Shown here piece after piece: positions 27,351-35,522 of a stretch of 64,000 nt of DNA. How positions within the stretch are numbered: position 1 is the first letter of the stretch; each line of letters begins with the position of its first letter. Location of the stretch: assembly GCF_023824195.1 (NCBI RefSeq), contig NZ_CP085442.1, positions 596,001 through 660,000 of the forward strand. The letters are read 5' to 3'. The DNA is from Priestia megaterium (GTDB lineage: Bacteria > Bacillota > Bacilli > Bacillales > Bacillaceae_H). A program made the position numbers and the translations under genes. The notes beneath the pieces were generated by a model. It searched no databases, was not told the DNA's origin, and saw only the letters and a program-made list of their open reading frames with translations.

Positions 27351-29198
27351 ATGTGTGGTATAACGGGTTGGGTCGACTTAAAGCGATCGCTTTTAAATGA
27401 AACAGCAATAATAACAAAAATGGCTGACACTTTATCGAAAAGAGGTCCTGATGACACCAACGTATGGACACAGCAGCATGTTGCTTTTGGGCACAAACGC
27501 TTAGTTGTAGTAGATCCTCAAGGCGGAAGACAGCCGATGACACGAGAAAAAAATGAACAGCTCTACACGCTTTGCTATAATGGAGAGCTTTACAACACGG
27601 AAGATATTCGGAAAGAATTACTAAAAAGAGGTTATCAATTTCAGGGACATTCAGATACGGAAGTACTTCTAACATCTTATATAGAATGGAAAGAAGCATG
27701 CGTAGATCATTTTAACGGTATCTTTGCTTTTTCAATCTGGGATGAAGCCAATGAAAAGTTATTTATAGCACGCGACAGAATGGGAGTGAAGCCCTTATTC
27801 TATCGATCTTATGAAGGTGGAATTCAATTTGCATCAGAATTAAAAGCGATATTAGCTCATCCTGAGGTGAAAGCAGAAGTAGGATTAGATGGATTAGCAG
27901 AAGTGTTTGGCTTAGGACCTTCTCGTTCTCCCGGCCACGGCGTATTTAAAGAAATAAATGAATTGCGCCCGGCTCACGCGCTCACGCTTACGCGTAACGG
28001 GTTGAAGATTTGGCGATACTGGAACGTAAAAAGTGAGCAGCATACAGATGATTTAGGTGAAACTACAGAAAAAGTTAAATTTTTAGTGCAAGACGCGATT
28101 GTAAGACAGCTAGTGTCGGATGTCCCGGTTTGTACATTTTTATCAGGTGGGGTAGATTCAAGCGCCATTACAGCAATTGCTGCAAATGCGTTCAAAGAAA
28201 GCGGCAAGGGCTCTCTTCATACGTATTCTATCGATTATGAAGACAATGATAAATTTTTTAAAGCAAATGAGTTTCAGCCAAATTCTGATGGAACTTATAT
28301 CAAGCTCATGTCGGATACGTTTCAAACAAATCATCACCGCTGCATTATTTCAACGGAGGACCTTGTGCAGCATTTAACAGAAGCTGTAGAGGTGAGAGAC
28401 CTTCCTGGAATGGCTGATGTAGATTCATCGCTGCTTTGGTTTTGCCGTGAAATCAAACAAGATTTTGTCGTGAGCTTATCAGGAGAATGTGCGGATGAAA
28501 TTTTTGGAGGATATCCGTGGTTTCACCGAAAACATGATTTGTCTTCGGATACCTTCCCATGGATGCGTTCATTAGATGCTCGAATTGATTTGCTGCAAAG
28601 TTCATGGAGAAAGAAATTACAGTTAGAAGATTATGTGCGTGCAAGATATGAAGAAACATTAAAGGAAGTGCCTGAATTAGAGGGTGAATCGTTAGAAGAT
28701 GCTCAGCGTAGAAAGCTGTTTTATTTAAATCAGATTTGGTTTATGACAACTTTATTAGATCGTAAAGATCGCATGAGCATGGGCGCGAGCTTAGAAGTAC
28801 GCGTACCTTTTGCAGATCATCGCCTTGTGGAATATGCATGGAATATTCCGTGGGAGATGAAAATGACGGGCAATAAAGAGAAAGGAATTTTACGCAAAGC
28901 GCTTGAAGGAATTTTGCCTCATGACGTTCTTTATCGCAAGAAAAGCCCTTACCCTAAAACGCATAACCCAGCTTATACAAAAGCTGTAACTGTATGGCTG
29001 CAATCTCTTTTACAAGATAAACAGTCACCTCTTCATGAATTTTTTGATAAGCAACAGTTAAAGCATATTATTGATACAGGCGGAGAAGGATTTAAAGCGC
29101 CGTGGTTTGGTCAATTAATGACAGGACCTCAGCTGCTAGCTCATCTAGCTCAAATTCACGTCTGGTTTACTCACAATAATATTCAAATTGTTGAATGA
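27351..29198 (+). CDS. asnO: Asparagine synthase (glutamine-hydrolysing), sporulation type
   Basis: Converts aspartate to asparagine with glutamine and ATP. Length is 615 aa. Cys2 (MCGITGW) is the glutaminase nucleophile, and the class II amidotransferase domain covers about 1-200 (YNGELYN, SDTEVLLTSY, RDRMGVKPLFY). The synthetase domain has the PP-loop SGGVDSSAI around residue 264-272. Size and the yisN neighbourhood match B. subtilis AsnO (YisO), which is needed for sporulation, rather than AsnB or AsnH. Confidence 0.93.
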   Translation: MCGITGWVDLKRSLLNETAIITKMADTLSKRGPDDTNVWTQQHVAFGHKRLVVVDPQGGRQPMTREKNEQLYTLCYNGELYNTEDIRKELLKRGYQFQGHSDTEVLLTSYIEWKEACVDHFNGIFAFSIWDEANEKLFIARDRMGVKPLFYRSYEGGIQFASELKAILAHPEVKAEVGLDGLAEVFGLGPSRSPGHGVFKEINELRPAHALTLTRNGLKIWRYWNVKSEQHTDDLGETTEKVKFLVQDAIVRQLVSDVPVCTFLSGGVDSSAITAIAANAFKESGKGSLHTYSIDYEDNDKFFKANEFQPNSDGTYIKLMSDTFQTNHHRCIISTEDLVQHLTEAVEVRDLPGMADVDSSLLWFCREIKQDFVVSLSGECADEIFGGYPWFHRKHDLSSDTFPWMRSLDARIDLLQSSWRKKLQLEDYVRARYEETLKEVPELEGESLEDAQRRKLFYLNQIWFMTTLLDRKDRMSMGASLEVRVPFADHRLVEYAWNIPWEMKMTGNKEKGILRKALEGILPHDVLYRKKSPYPKTHNPAYTKAVTVWLQSLLQDKQSPLHEFFDKQQLKHIIDTGGEGFKAPWFGQLMTGPQLLAHLAQIHVWFTHNNIQIVE

Positions 29199-29202
29199 CA
29201 GG

Positions 29203-29229
29203 ACCCTCTCAGTACAGAGGGTTTTTTTT
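29203..29229 (+). terminator. Terminator after asnO
   Basis: ACCCTCT pairs with AGAGGGT around CAGTAC and is followed by eight T. Confidence 0.88.
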
Positions 29230-29447
29230 ATGAAATAAGTCATCTGTTTCTCTTTTTTGTACGTTTAAGTAGAGAAGAAGACCGCAGTCTATTTTTGTAT
29301 AACTTTACATAGATATAAAATAAAAGCATGAAAGCACCGAATAAAGGGAAAGTGTACTGAAAACCTGGAAAAATGGTACAAACGTCATATTTTAATGGTT
29401 TAGTTATTGGTAATTTTATGATTTGAATAAAGACAAGCAGTTTATCG

Positions 29448-29476
29448 TTGTGTTTAATAATAAAGCTTTGTATAAT
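29448..29476 (+). promoter_or_regulatory. Sigma-A promoter of the carotenoid operon
   Basis: TTGTGT (29448-29453) and TATAAT (29471-29476) are 17 bases apart, 38 bases upstream of the chosen start. The -10 lies inside the first of the three direct repeats annotated separately. The rest of the gap back to the asnO terminator is A/T-rich and shows no gene. Confidence 0.65.
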
Positions 29477-29497
29477 ATTTGTATAACTATTGTATAA
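29468..29497. promoter_or_regulatory. Three 11-bp direct repeats: candidate CarH/LitR operator
   Basis: TTGTATAA occurs three times without mismatch at 29468, 29479 and 29490, a period of exactly 11 bases. Read on the reverse strand each unit is TTATACAA, which fits nTnTACAnnnn, the 11-bp repeat bound by B12-dependent photoreceptors of the CarH/LitR family. The array covers the -10 and the start of transcription, as expected for a repressor. No carH/litR gene lies in the window. Confidence 0.55.
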
Positions 29498-29513
29498 GAT
29501 TAGGAGTGTATGT

Positions 29514-31046
29514 ATGCAAAAAAACGTAATCGTGATTGGAGCAGGTCCAGGGGGACTAGCGGCAGCAATGCTGTTAGCAAGTCATGGCTATAAAGTAGAT
29601 GTATATGAAAAGCAAGGATACGTGGGCGGGCGAAATTCAGCGATTAAAATGTCAGGTTATACGTTTGATATGGGACCTACATTTTTGAGCATGCCACAGA
29701 TTTTTGAAGAATTATTTCAAGCTGCTAATCGCAATGCGCATGATTACATGGACTTAAAACGTCTAAATCTCATGTATGAGCTTATCTTTGATGATGCGAA
29801 GATTCAGATGACGGATAATCATAAAAAGATGAAAGAAGAAATTGAACGTTTATACCCAGGAAACGGAGAAGGCTATGAGCGTTTTATGAAAGATACCGAA
29901 GCAAAGATGGCGGCTTTGCTGCCTTTATTGCAGGGCCAGATGGACCGTTTTCATCACTATTTAAAGCCTGAGGCAATTCGAGCACTACCGCATTTATCCT
30001 TAGGTAAAACACTCTATGATGTACTTGGCAAGTATTTCACCGATGAGAAATTGAAATTAGCTTTTACTTTTCAATCAAAGTACTTGGGAATGTCCCCTTG
30101 GGAATGTCCAGGAGCCTTTTCTATTTTATCGTTTATGGAACATGCTTACGGCATCTTCCATCCGATAGGAGGAGTAAATCAACTATCTCAAGCAATGGCA
30201 AAAGTAGTGGAAGAACATCAAGGGCACATCCACTTAAACCAAGGTGTCCAAAAACTATGGATTGAAAATAAGAGAGTAAAAGGAATTATTCTAGAAAATG
30301 GAGAGCGAATAGGGGCAGACGACGTCATTATCAATGGAGATTTTGCTCATGCGATGACGAATTTAATAGATGAAGGTACCCTTAAAAAATATGCAGTTAA
30401 AAAACTTGAAAAGAAAAAATACTCTTGTTCCACTTTCATGATTTATCTAGGCATAGACAAACAGTACAAAGACCTGCCTCATCACACGATTGTGTTCGCT
30501 GAAGATTATAAAAAAAATGTAGAAGAGATTACGAAAACGCTAGCTCTTTCAGAAGACCCTTCCATCTACATTCAAAACCCAGGTGTAACAGACCCAACTT
30601 TAGCACCAGAAGGAAAGTCTGCTCTTTATATTTTAGCGCCGGTTCCAAATAATTTCAGCGGTGTAAACTGGGATGAAAAACAAAAAGATTTTCGAGATGC
30701 AGTATTAAAAATTGTAGAAAAGAAAACGGGTTTCAAAGATTTAGAGAGTCATATTGAAGTTGAAAAAATCATTTCACCAAAGCAGTGGGAAGAAGACGTA
30801 CTGGTCTACAAAGGAGCGACATTTAACCTTGGCCATCAGCTCACTCAAATGATGGTGCTGCGTCCGCATAATAAATTTGAAGAATTAGAAAATTGCTGGC
30901 TAGTTGGAGGAGGAACTCATCCAGGGAGCGGTCTACCAACTATTCTGGAATCATCTCGCATTACGACAAAGCTCATCTTAAAAAGAGACGGACAATTACT
31001 GAATGAGCCGTTTAAAACCATGAAGGAAATGGAGAGTGCATTATGA
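29514..31046 (+). CDS. CrtI/CrtN-family carotenoid desaturase or oxygenase (first paralogue)
   Basis: FAD-dependent amine-oxidase-type enzyme of 510 aa acting on carotenoid precursors. The dinucleotide-binding motif GAGPGG is at 9-14, and GGRNSAIKMSGYTFDMGPTF (about 40-60) and the C-terminal GGGTHPGSGLPTI are typical of CrtI. In C30 pathways of Bacillus and Staphylococcus two such paralogues act in turn, one as 4,4'-diapophytoene desaturase (CrtN) and one as a terminal oxygenase (CrtP/CrtNb). Which role this copy has cannot be decided here. The ATG at 29514 follows TAGGAGTG. It overlaps the next gene by four bases. Confidence 0.85.
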   Translation: MQKNVIVIGAGPGGLAAAMLLASHGYKVDVYEKQGYVGGRNSAIKMSGYTFDMGPTFLSMPQIFEELFQAANRNAHDYMDLKRLNLMYELIFDDAKIQMTDNHKKMKEEIERLYPGNGEGYERFMKDTEAKMAALLPLLQGQMDRFHHYLKPEAIRALPHLSLGKTLYDVLGKYFTDEKLKLAFTFQSKYLGMSPWECPGAFSILSFMEHAYGIFHPIGGVNQLSQAMAKVVEEHQGHIHLNQGVQKLWIENKRVKGIILENGERIGADDVIINGDFAHAMTNLIDEGTLKKYAVKKLEKKKYSCSTFMIYLGIDKQYKDLPHHTIVFAEDYKKNVEEITKTLALSEDPSIYIQNPGVTDPTLAPEGKSALYILAPVPNNFSGVNWDEKQKDFRDAVLKIVEKKTGFKDLESHIEVEKIISPKQWEEDVLVYKGATFNLGHQLTQMMVLRPHNKFEELENCWLVGGGTHPGSGLPTILESSRITTKLILKRDGQLLNEPFKTMKEMESAL

Positions 31047-32500
31047 GAACAGCAATTGTTGGAGGCGGCATAGGCGGTTTAATTACCGCTTTGTTATTAA
31101 GCAAACGAGGGTTTTCTGTTGATATTTTCGAAAAAGAAAACAAGCTGGGCGGCCGGTTGGCGTTTGTAGAAAAAGACGGTTATAAAATTGATGAAGGTCC
31201 CACGATTGTCTTACTGCCTTTAATGCTTGAACGTATTTTAGATGAAGCGGGCATTTCTGCTTCTCAATATGAACTAATACGCTGTGATCCACTTTATGAT
31301 ATTCATTTTCCAGACGGTACGACCTATACAAAAAAAGCGACTGAAAAAGATCAGTTAGAGGAGATTAGCCGTTTGTTTCCAGGCGAAGAGCAAAACTACC
31401 GGCGTTTTATGACTGAATTAAAAAAGCGATTTGAATTAGGAAGTAAGGCATTTTTGGGAAAAACATTTGTAAATAAACGAGATTTTTGGACATGGCAAAA
31501 CATCAAGGCATTAAAAAAAATGAATGCAAATAAATCAATGAGAAAATTTGTTTCAACGTATTTCCATGATGAACGTCTAGTAGATGCCTATTCGCTGCAA
31601 TCTCTCTATATTGGAGGGAATCCTTATTCGGCACCAGCTATTTATTCCCTTGTTCCTTACAGTGAGCATGCTCATGGCATCTATTACGTAAAAGGGGGGT
31701 ACGCAAGTCTTGTGCCACTTCTTGAAAAGACGCTGATAGAGCAAGGTGTAAGCATTCAATTGAATAAAGCGGTTCAAGAGCTTTCTATATCAGGAGACAA
31801 GACGGAAGGGGTTGTTGTTGACGAAAAACTTTACCCATTTGATCAAGTTGTTTTAAATGGCGACTTTCCTAATATGGCGAAAATCGCTCGAAAAAAAGAA
31901 AAGAAGTATGTGCCTTCGTCCAGCTGTCTGCTACTTTATCTTGGTTTGAAGAGAAAATATGATCATCACAATGTGCATCAATACTTTATGGGCAATGATT
32001 TGGCTAAACATATGGAAGCAGTGTTTAAGCATAAAACGATTCCTGAAGATCCCGCTATTTATACATTTAATCCCTCTGTTATTGATCCATCATTAGCTCC
32101 TGAAGGGAAAAGTGTGCTATATGCACTTGTACCGGTTCCATCAGGTGGCCACATTGATTGGAGCAATCAGCAAGATTTTGTTGACGGAATCATTCGAACT
32201 TTAGAAGAAAAAGGATTTGAAGAGCTGCGTAAAGAAATAGAGTGGGTAAAAGTACGCACGCCAAATGATGCTCAAGCATTTGGACTTTACGAAGGCGGAA
32301 GCTTTGGTATTGCTCCTGAGCTGTTTCAGTCAGGCGTATTCAGACCTCAGTACCAGCCGTACGAATATAAAAATGTTTTTGCGGTCGGAGCATCTATTCA
32401 TCCAGGCGGAGGTGTGCCAATTGTTATGCAAGGAGCAAAAATGTTGGCCGATCATCTTATTGAACAATCATCTGTTCAAACGGTTGCAAAGCTTTCTTAA
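31043..32500 (+). CDS. CrtI/CrtN-family carotenoid desaturase or oxygenase (second paralogue)
   Basis: Second FAD-dependent carotenoid enzyme, 485 aa. The FAD motif GGGIGG is at 7-12, GGRLAFVEKDGYKIDEGPT follows at about 37-55, and the C-terminal GASIHPGGGVPIVMQGAK resembles the end of staphylococcal-type CrtN/CrtP proteins. It is clearly homologous to the preceding gene. It starts by ATGA overlap, so the two are translated together. The exact desaturation or oxidation step is open. Confidence 0.85.
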   Translation: MRTAIVGGGIGGLITALLLSKRGFSVDIFEKENKLGGRLAFVEKDGYKIDEGPTIVLLPLMLERILDEAGISASQYELIRCDPLYDIHFPDGTTYTKKATEKDQLEEISRLFPGEEQNYRRFMTELKKRFELGSKAFLGKTFVNKRDFWTWQNIKALKKMNANKSMRKFVSTYFHDERLVDAYSLQSLYIGGNPYSAPAIYSLVPYSEHAHGIYYVKGGYASLVPLLEKTLIEQGVSIQLNKAVQELSISGDKTEGVVVDEKLYPFDQVVLNGDFPNMAKIARKKEKKYVPSSSCLLLYLGLKRKYDHHNVHQYFMGNDLAKHMEAVFKHKTIPEDPAIYTFNPSVIDPSLAPEGKSVLYALVPVPSGGHIDWSNQQDFVDGIIRTLEEKGFEELRKEIEWVKVRTPNDAQAFGLYEGGSFGIAPELFQSGVFRPQYQPYEYKNVFAVGASIHPGGGVPIVMQGAKMLADHLIEQSSVQTVAKLS

Positions 32501-32559
32501 GATCTTGTGAAGCCATAAGGAAATGATGGTTTATCCTTTAATAGAGAAAGGGGTCCTAT

Positions 32560-33408
32560 ATGATGAACATTTCGTTAGACAAAGCGTACAATCAGTGTGA
32601 AGAAATTATTAAAGAAAACTCAAAAACGTTTTACAAAGCTTTTTCCATGCTGCCGTCAAAACAAAGAAAGGCAGTATGGGCGGTATATGCATTTTGCCGT
32701 CAAGTTGATGATATTGTAGATGAAGGAAGCAACCCTGAAATAGAGCTGCAGCAATTCGAATCAGAATTTGCCCGGTTTAAAAATGGAGAACTATTAAACG
32801 AAAGCGCCATGTGGGTAGCTCTGCGCAATGTATTTGAACAATATGAGATGAATGTTCAAGCGTTTGATGATATGATTACCGGCCAGCGAATGGATTTAGT
32901 AAAAAAAGAATACAATACGCTTGATGAAGTGAAAACATACTCTTATCACGTAGCGAGTACGGTAGGGTTAATGCTTTTACCGATTTTAGCTCCAACTACT
33001 CATAAAGAATTAGAAGAAGAAGCAGTTGCATTAGGCATTGCGATGCAGCTGACCAACATTTTAAGAGACGTTGGGGAAGACTTAGAGCGAGGGCGCATTT
33101 ATTTACCGAAAGACCTTATGAATTCTTATGGATATACGCGCACGCTATTAGAGAACCGGTGGGTCACTTCTGAATTTATAGAAATGTGGGAGCACTTGGC
33201 CAAGGAAGCGGAAATGTATTATATAAAAGGGCTTCAGTCGATTCATAAATATCCCGTGGCTTCTCGTTTACCTCTTACAGGAGCGGCGCATTTATACCGA
33301 GCGATTCTTGATAAAATTCGAAAAGAACATTATGAAGTATTTACAGAAAAGCACTTTGTCACAAGTCAAGTGAAAAAGCAAATTATGACATCTATTTCTA
33401 CGGGGTAA
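32560..33408 (+). CDS. crtM: Squalene/phytoene synthase family, probable 4,4'-diapophytoene synthase
   Basis: Head-to-head prenyl transferase of 282 aa. The two Mg-diphosphate motifs are both intact: DDIVD around residue 49-53 and NILRDVGED around 167-175. The signature YCRQVDD-type block is FCRQVDD. Joined with two CrtI-like genes it should condense two farnesyl diphosphates into the C30 carotenoid backbone. It occupies the position where B. subtilis has yisP, a relative described as a farnesyl diphosphate phosphatase. AAAGGGGT precedes the ATG. Confidence 0.87.
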   Translation: MMNISLDKAYNQCEEIIKENSKTFYKAFSMLPSKQRKAVWAVYAFCRQVDDIVDEGSNPEIELQQFESEFARFKNGELLNESAMWVALRNVFEQYEMNVQAFDDMITGQRMDLVKKEYNTLDEVKTYSYHVASTVGLMLLPILAPTTHKELEEEAVALGIAMQLTNILRDVGEDLERGRIYLPKDLMNSYGYTRTLLENRWVTSEFIEMWEHLAKEAEMYYIKGLQSIHKYPVASRLPLTGAAHLYRAILDKIRKEHYEVFTEKHFVTSQVKKQIMTSISTG

Positions 33409-33445
33409 CGCAAAGGAATTACTTTTCCTTTGCGTTACTTTTTTT
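33405..33445 (+). terminator. Terminator of the carotenoid operon
   Basis: GTAACGCAAAGGAA (33405-33418) pairs perfectly with TTCCTTTGCGTTAC (33425-33438), followed by seven T. The crtM stop lies inside the left arm. Confidence 0.92.
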
Positions 33446-33513
33446 AAAAAATATATGAAGGCGTTAACTATTATGCAAATAAGAAAAAAGTCTCATTTTT
33501 ATCAAGTATTAAC

Positions 33514-33542
33514 TTGAATATTCAGAAAATTAACTATATGAT
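33514..33542 (+). promoter_or_regulatory. Sigma-A promoter of glnK-amtB
   Basis: TTGAAT (33514-33519) and TATGAT (33537-33542) are 17 bases apart, giving a start near 33549 and a leader of about 45 bases. Confidence 0.65.
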
Positions 33543-33560
33543 AATATACATAACATTAAA

Positions 33561-33577
33561 TGTGAATAAAACTAACA
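33561..33577 (+). promoter_or_regulatory. GlnR/TnrA box upstream of glnK
   Basis: TGTGAATAAAACTAACA matches the shared GlnR/TnrA consensus TGTNAN7TNACA at every defined base. It lies about 12-28 bases downstream of the predicted transcription start and just before the SD, a place that fits repression rather than the upstream TnrA activation known for B. subtilis nrgAB. Confidence 0.75.
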
Positions 33578-33593
33578 TGGGAGAGGGGTTACA

Positions 33594-33935
33594 ATGAAAA
33601 AAGTAGAAGCCATCATTCGTCCAGAAAAATTTCAAGCACTGCGCGTAAAATTAGAGGAAGTAGGAATAAACGGATTAACGGTCTCAGAAGTGGCAGGCTG
33701 CGGTCAGCAAAAAGGAGAGGAGGGACTGTTCAGGGGACAAAGTTTTGAAATCAAACTAGTACCTAAAGTCAAGGTAGAAATGATTTTAGAAGCAGGGCAA
33801 GTTGATGAAGTCATTAAGATCATTCAATCAATTTGTTCTACGAATCAAATAGGCGACGGAAAGGTTTTTGTATATCCGGTAGAGGATGCTGTACGTATTA
33901 GAACGGGAGAAGCAGGTGTAGCGGCTATTTTATAA
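33594..33935 (+). CDS. glnK: P-II family nitrogen regulator GlnK
   Basis: Trimeric signalling protein of 113 aa that binds ATP/ADP and 2-oxoglutarate and controls AmtB. The N-terminal MKKVEAIIRPEKF and the B-loop region IGDGKVFVYPVEDAVRIRTGE are conserved. It aligns with E. coli GlnB without gaps up to residue 60, yet positions 46 and 51 of the T-loop are Phe (LFRGQSF) where GlnB has Tyr. It therefore cannot be uridylylated on Tyr51. It precedes amtB; in B. subtilis nrgAB the order is reversed. Confidence 0.93.
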   Translation: MKKVEAIIRPEKFQALRVKLEEVGINGLTVSEVAGCGQQKGEEGLFRGQSFEIKLVPKVKVEMILEAGQVDEVIKIIQSICSTNQIGDGKVFVYPVEDAVRIRTGEAGVAAIL

Positions 33936-33972
33936 AAAGAGAGTGTTATTTTAATAGAGGGGGAGTTAAGCG

Positions 33973-35373
33973 TTGAAAAAGAAAATTAGTGCGGCTTTGT
34001 TTATTAGTTTGTTAGCGGCAACACGCGTTAATGCGGCTGACCCAACTGTCGAATCAGTCAGTGCATCAATTGACATGATGTGGGTAATGTTTGGGGCAGT
34101 ACTTGTATTTTTAATGCACGCAGGGTTTGCGATGGTTGAAACAGGCTTCACTCGTTCTAAAAATTCGCTTAATATCTTAATGAAAAATATGCTAACGGTA
34201 GCTGTATCTTCCGTATTGTATTTTGTAATTGGTTTTGCTCTTATGTTTGGAAGTTCTAAAGGAGGATTTATCGGTTCAAGCGGTTTCTTTTTAAATGGAG
34301 AAAGCGATCAAATGAGCTTTTTTGTCTTCCAAATTGTTTTTGCAGCAACGTGCGCTACGATTATTTCAGGAGCGGTAGCGGAACGTATGAAACTATCGAG
34401 CTATATGATGCTCACAATTGCGATGGTAGCTGTTGTTTATCCAGTTGTAGGTCACTGGGTATGGGGAGGAGGATGGTTGTCTAAACTAGGCTTCGTAGAT
34501 TTTGCAGGGTCGACAGTTGTTCATTTGACTGGAGCTCTTGGCGCGGCTGTAGCAGTTACTTTCCTAGGGGCACGTCTTGGAAAGTATGGAAGCGACGGAA
34601 AAGTCAATGCTATTCAAGGGCATAACATTCCACTTGGCGCGTTGGGTGTATTTATTCTATGGTTTGGCTGGTTTGGATTTAATGGAGGAAGTACATTAGC
34701 AGCCGATCCTGCTCTTGTACCTGGAATCATCGCAACGACATTAATGTCTGGGTCATGCGGAGTTCTGTCTTCTGCTTTATACGCAAAGTTTCGCTACAAA
34801 CTTGTTGACGCTAGCTTAACATTAAACGGTGCCTTAGCCGGGCTTGTAGGGATTACAGCTGGAACAGCAAACGTATCGATCCCAGGCGCGATTGTCATTG
34901 GGCTGACTGCAGGAATTATTCTAGTAGAAGCTGTACACTTTATCGATAGCAAACTGAAGTTAGATGATCCAGTTGGCGCTATTACCGTTCACGGAATTTG
35001 CGGTATTTGGGGGACGTTAGCGGTAGGGCTGTTTGATACAGCTAATGGCTTATTTTATGGCGGCGGCGTACAGCTATTAGGTATTCAAGCTCTTGGAATT
35101 GTAGCGGTGATGGGCTGGACAATTGGAACGGTTGGATTGTTTCTGTTTGTCCTCACGCGTTTTTCTTCCATTCGAGTATCAAGCGAAGAAGAAATTGCTG
35201 GTTTAGATTTTGCTGAACACGGTTCATCCGCATACGAATTTCGTGAAAGTTTTGTAGCGACAGGAGACGGTAATCTTCATCCTGAATTTGGTGTTGGATT
35301 GATTGAGCGATTAAATAAAGTTGGTAAAGTATCGGATAAACCTCATATATCGAACGTAAATGAGACGGTATAG
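33973..35373 (+). CDS. amtB: Ammonium transporter
   Basis: Amt/Rh channel of 466 aa with an N-terminal signal-like segment (KKKISAALFISLLAATRVNAA, cleavage likely near Ala20-22) and 11 membrane helices. Conserved blocks are MHAGFAMVETGFTR, HxxG-type GHWVWGGGWL, the ammonium signature DFAGSTVVHLTGA, and HNIPLGALGVFILWFGWFGFNGGS. The C-terminal tail of about 60 residues is the expected GlnK contact. The start is TTG behind GAGGGGGAG, 37 bases after glnK. Confidence 0.95.
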   Translation: MKKKISAALFISLLAATRVNAADPTVESVSASIDMMWVMFGAVLVFLMHAGFAMVETGFTRSKNSLNILMKNMLTVAVSSVLYFVIGFALMFGSSKGGFIGSSGFFLNGESDQMSFFVFQIVFAATCATIISGAVAERMKLSSYMMLTIAMVAVVYPVVGHWVWGGGWLSKLGFVDFAGSTVVHLTGALGAAVAVTFLGARLGKYGSDGKVNAIQGHNIPLGALGVFILWFGWFGFNGGSTLAADPALVPGIIATTLMSGSCGVLSSALYAKFRYKLVDASLTLNGALAGLVGITAGTANVSIPGAIVIGLTAGIILVEAVHFIDSKLKLDDPVGAITVHGICGIWGTLAVGLFDTANGLFYGGGVQLLGIQALGIVAVMGWTIGTVGLFLFVLTRFSSIRVSSEEEIAGLDFAEHGSSAYEFRESFVATGDGNLHPEFGVGLIERLNKVGKVSDKPHISNVNETV

Positions 35374-35387
35374 CAGTATATAGATGG

Positions 35388-35428
35388 AAAAAAGTGATTA
35401 AAAGTAAAAACTTTTAATCACTTTTTTT
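35388..35428 (+). terminator. Terminator of glnK-amtB
   Basis: AAAGTGATTAAAAG (35391-35404) pairs with CTTTTAATCACTTT (35411-35424), and T continues to 35428. Confidence 0.9.
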
Positions 35429-35453
35429 GTTTTTATCAACTTATTTAACAATA

Positions 35454-35475
35454 ATGTAAGCGTTAACGTTATAAT
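35454..35475 (+). promoter_or_regulatory. cre/LacI-type operator abutting a -10 box
   Basis: ATGTAAGCGTTAACG (35454-35468) fits the catabolite-responsive element WTGNAANCGNWNNCW at 14 of 15 positions. TATAAT follows at 35470-35475; no clear -35 is present. The site could bind CcpA or the LacI-type regulator encoded downstream. Confidence 0.5.
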
Positions 35476-35522
35476 GGAAACAAAAGTGAGTTTGAAACAG
35501 TTCGTCTATAGGAGGGGAATAG

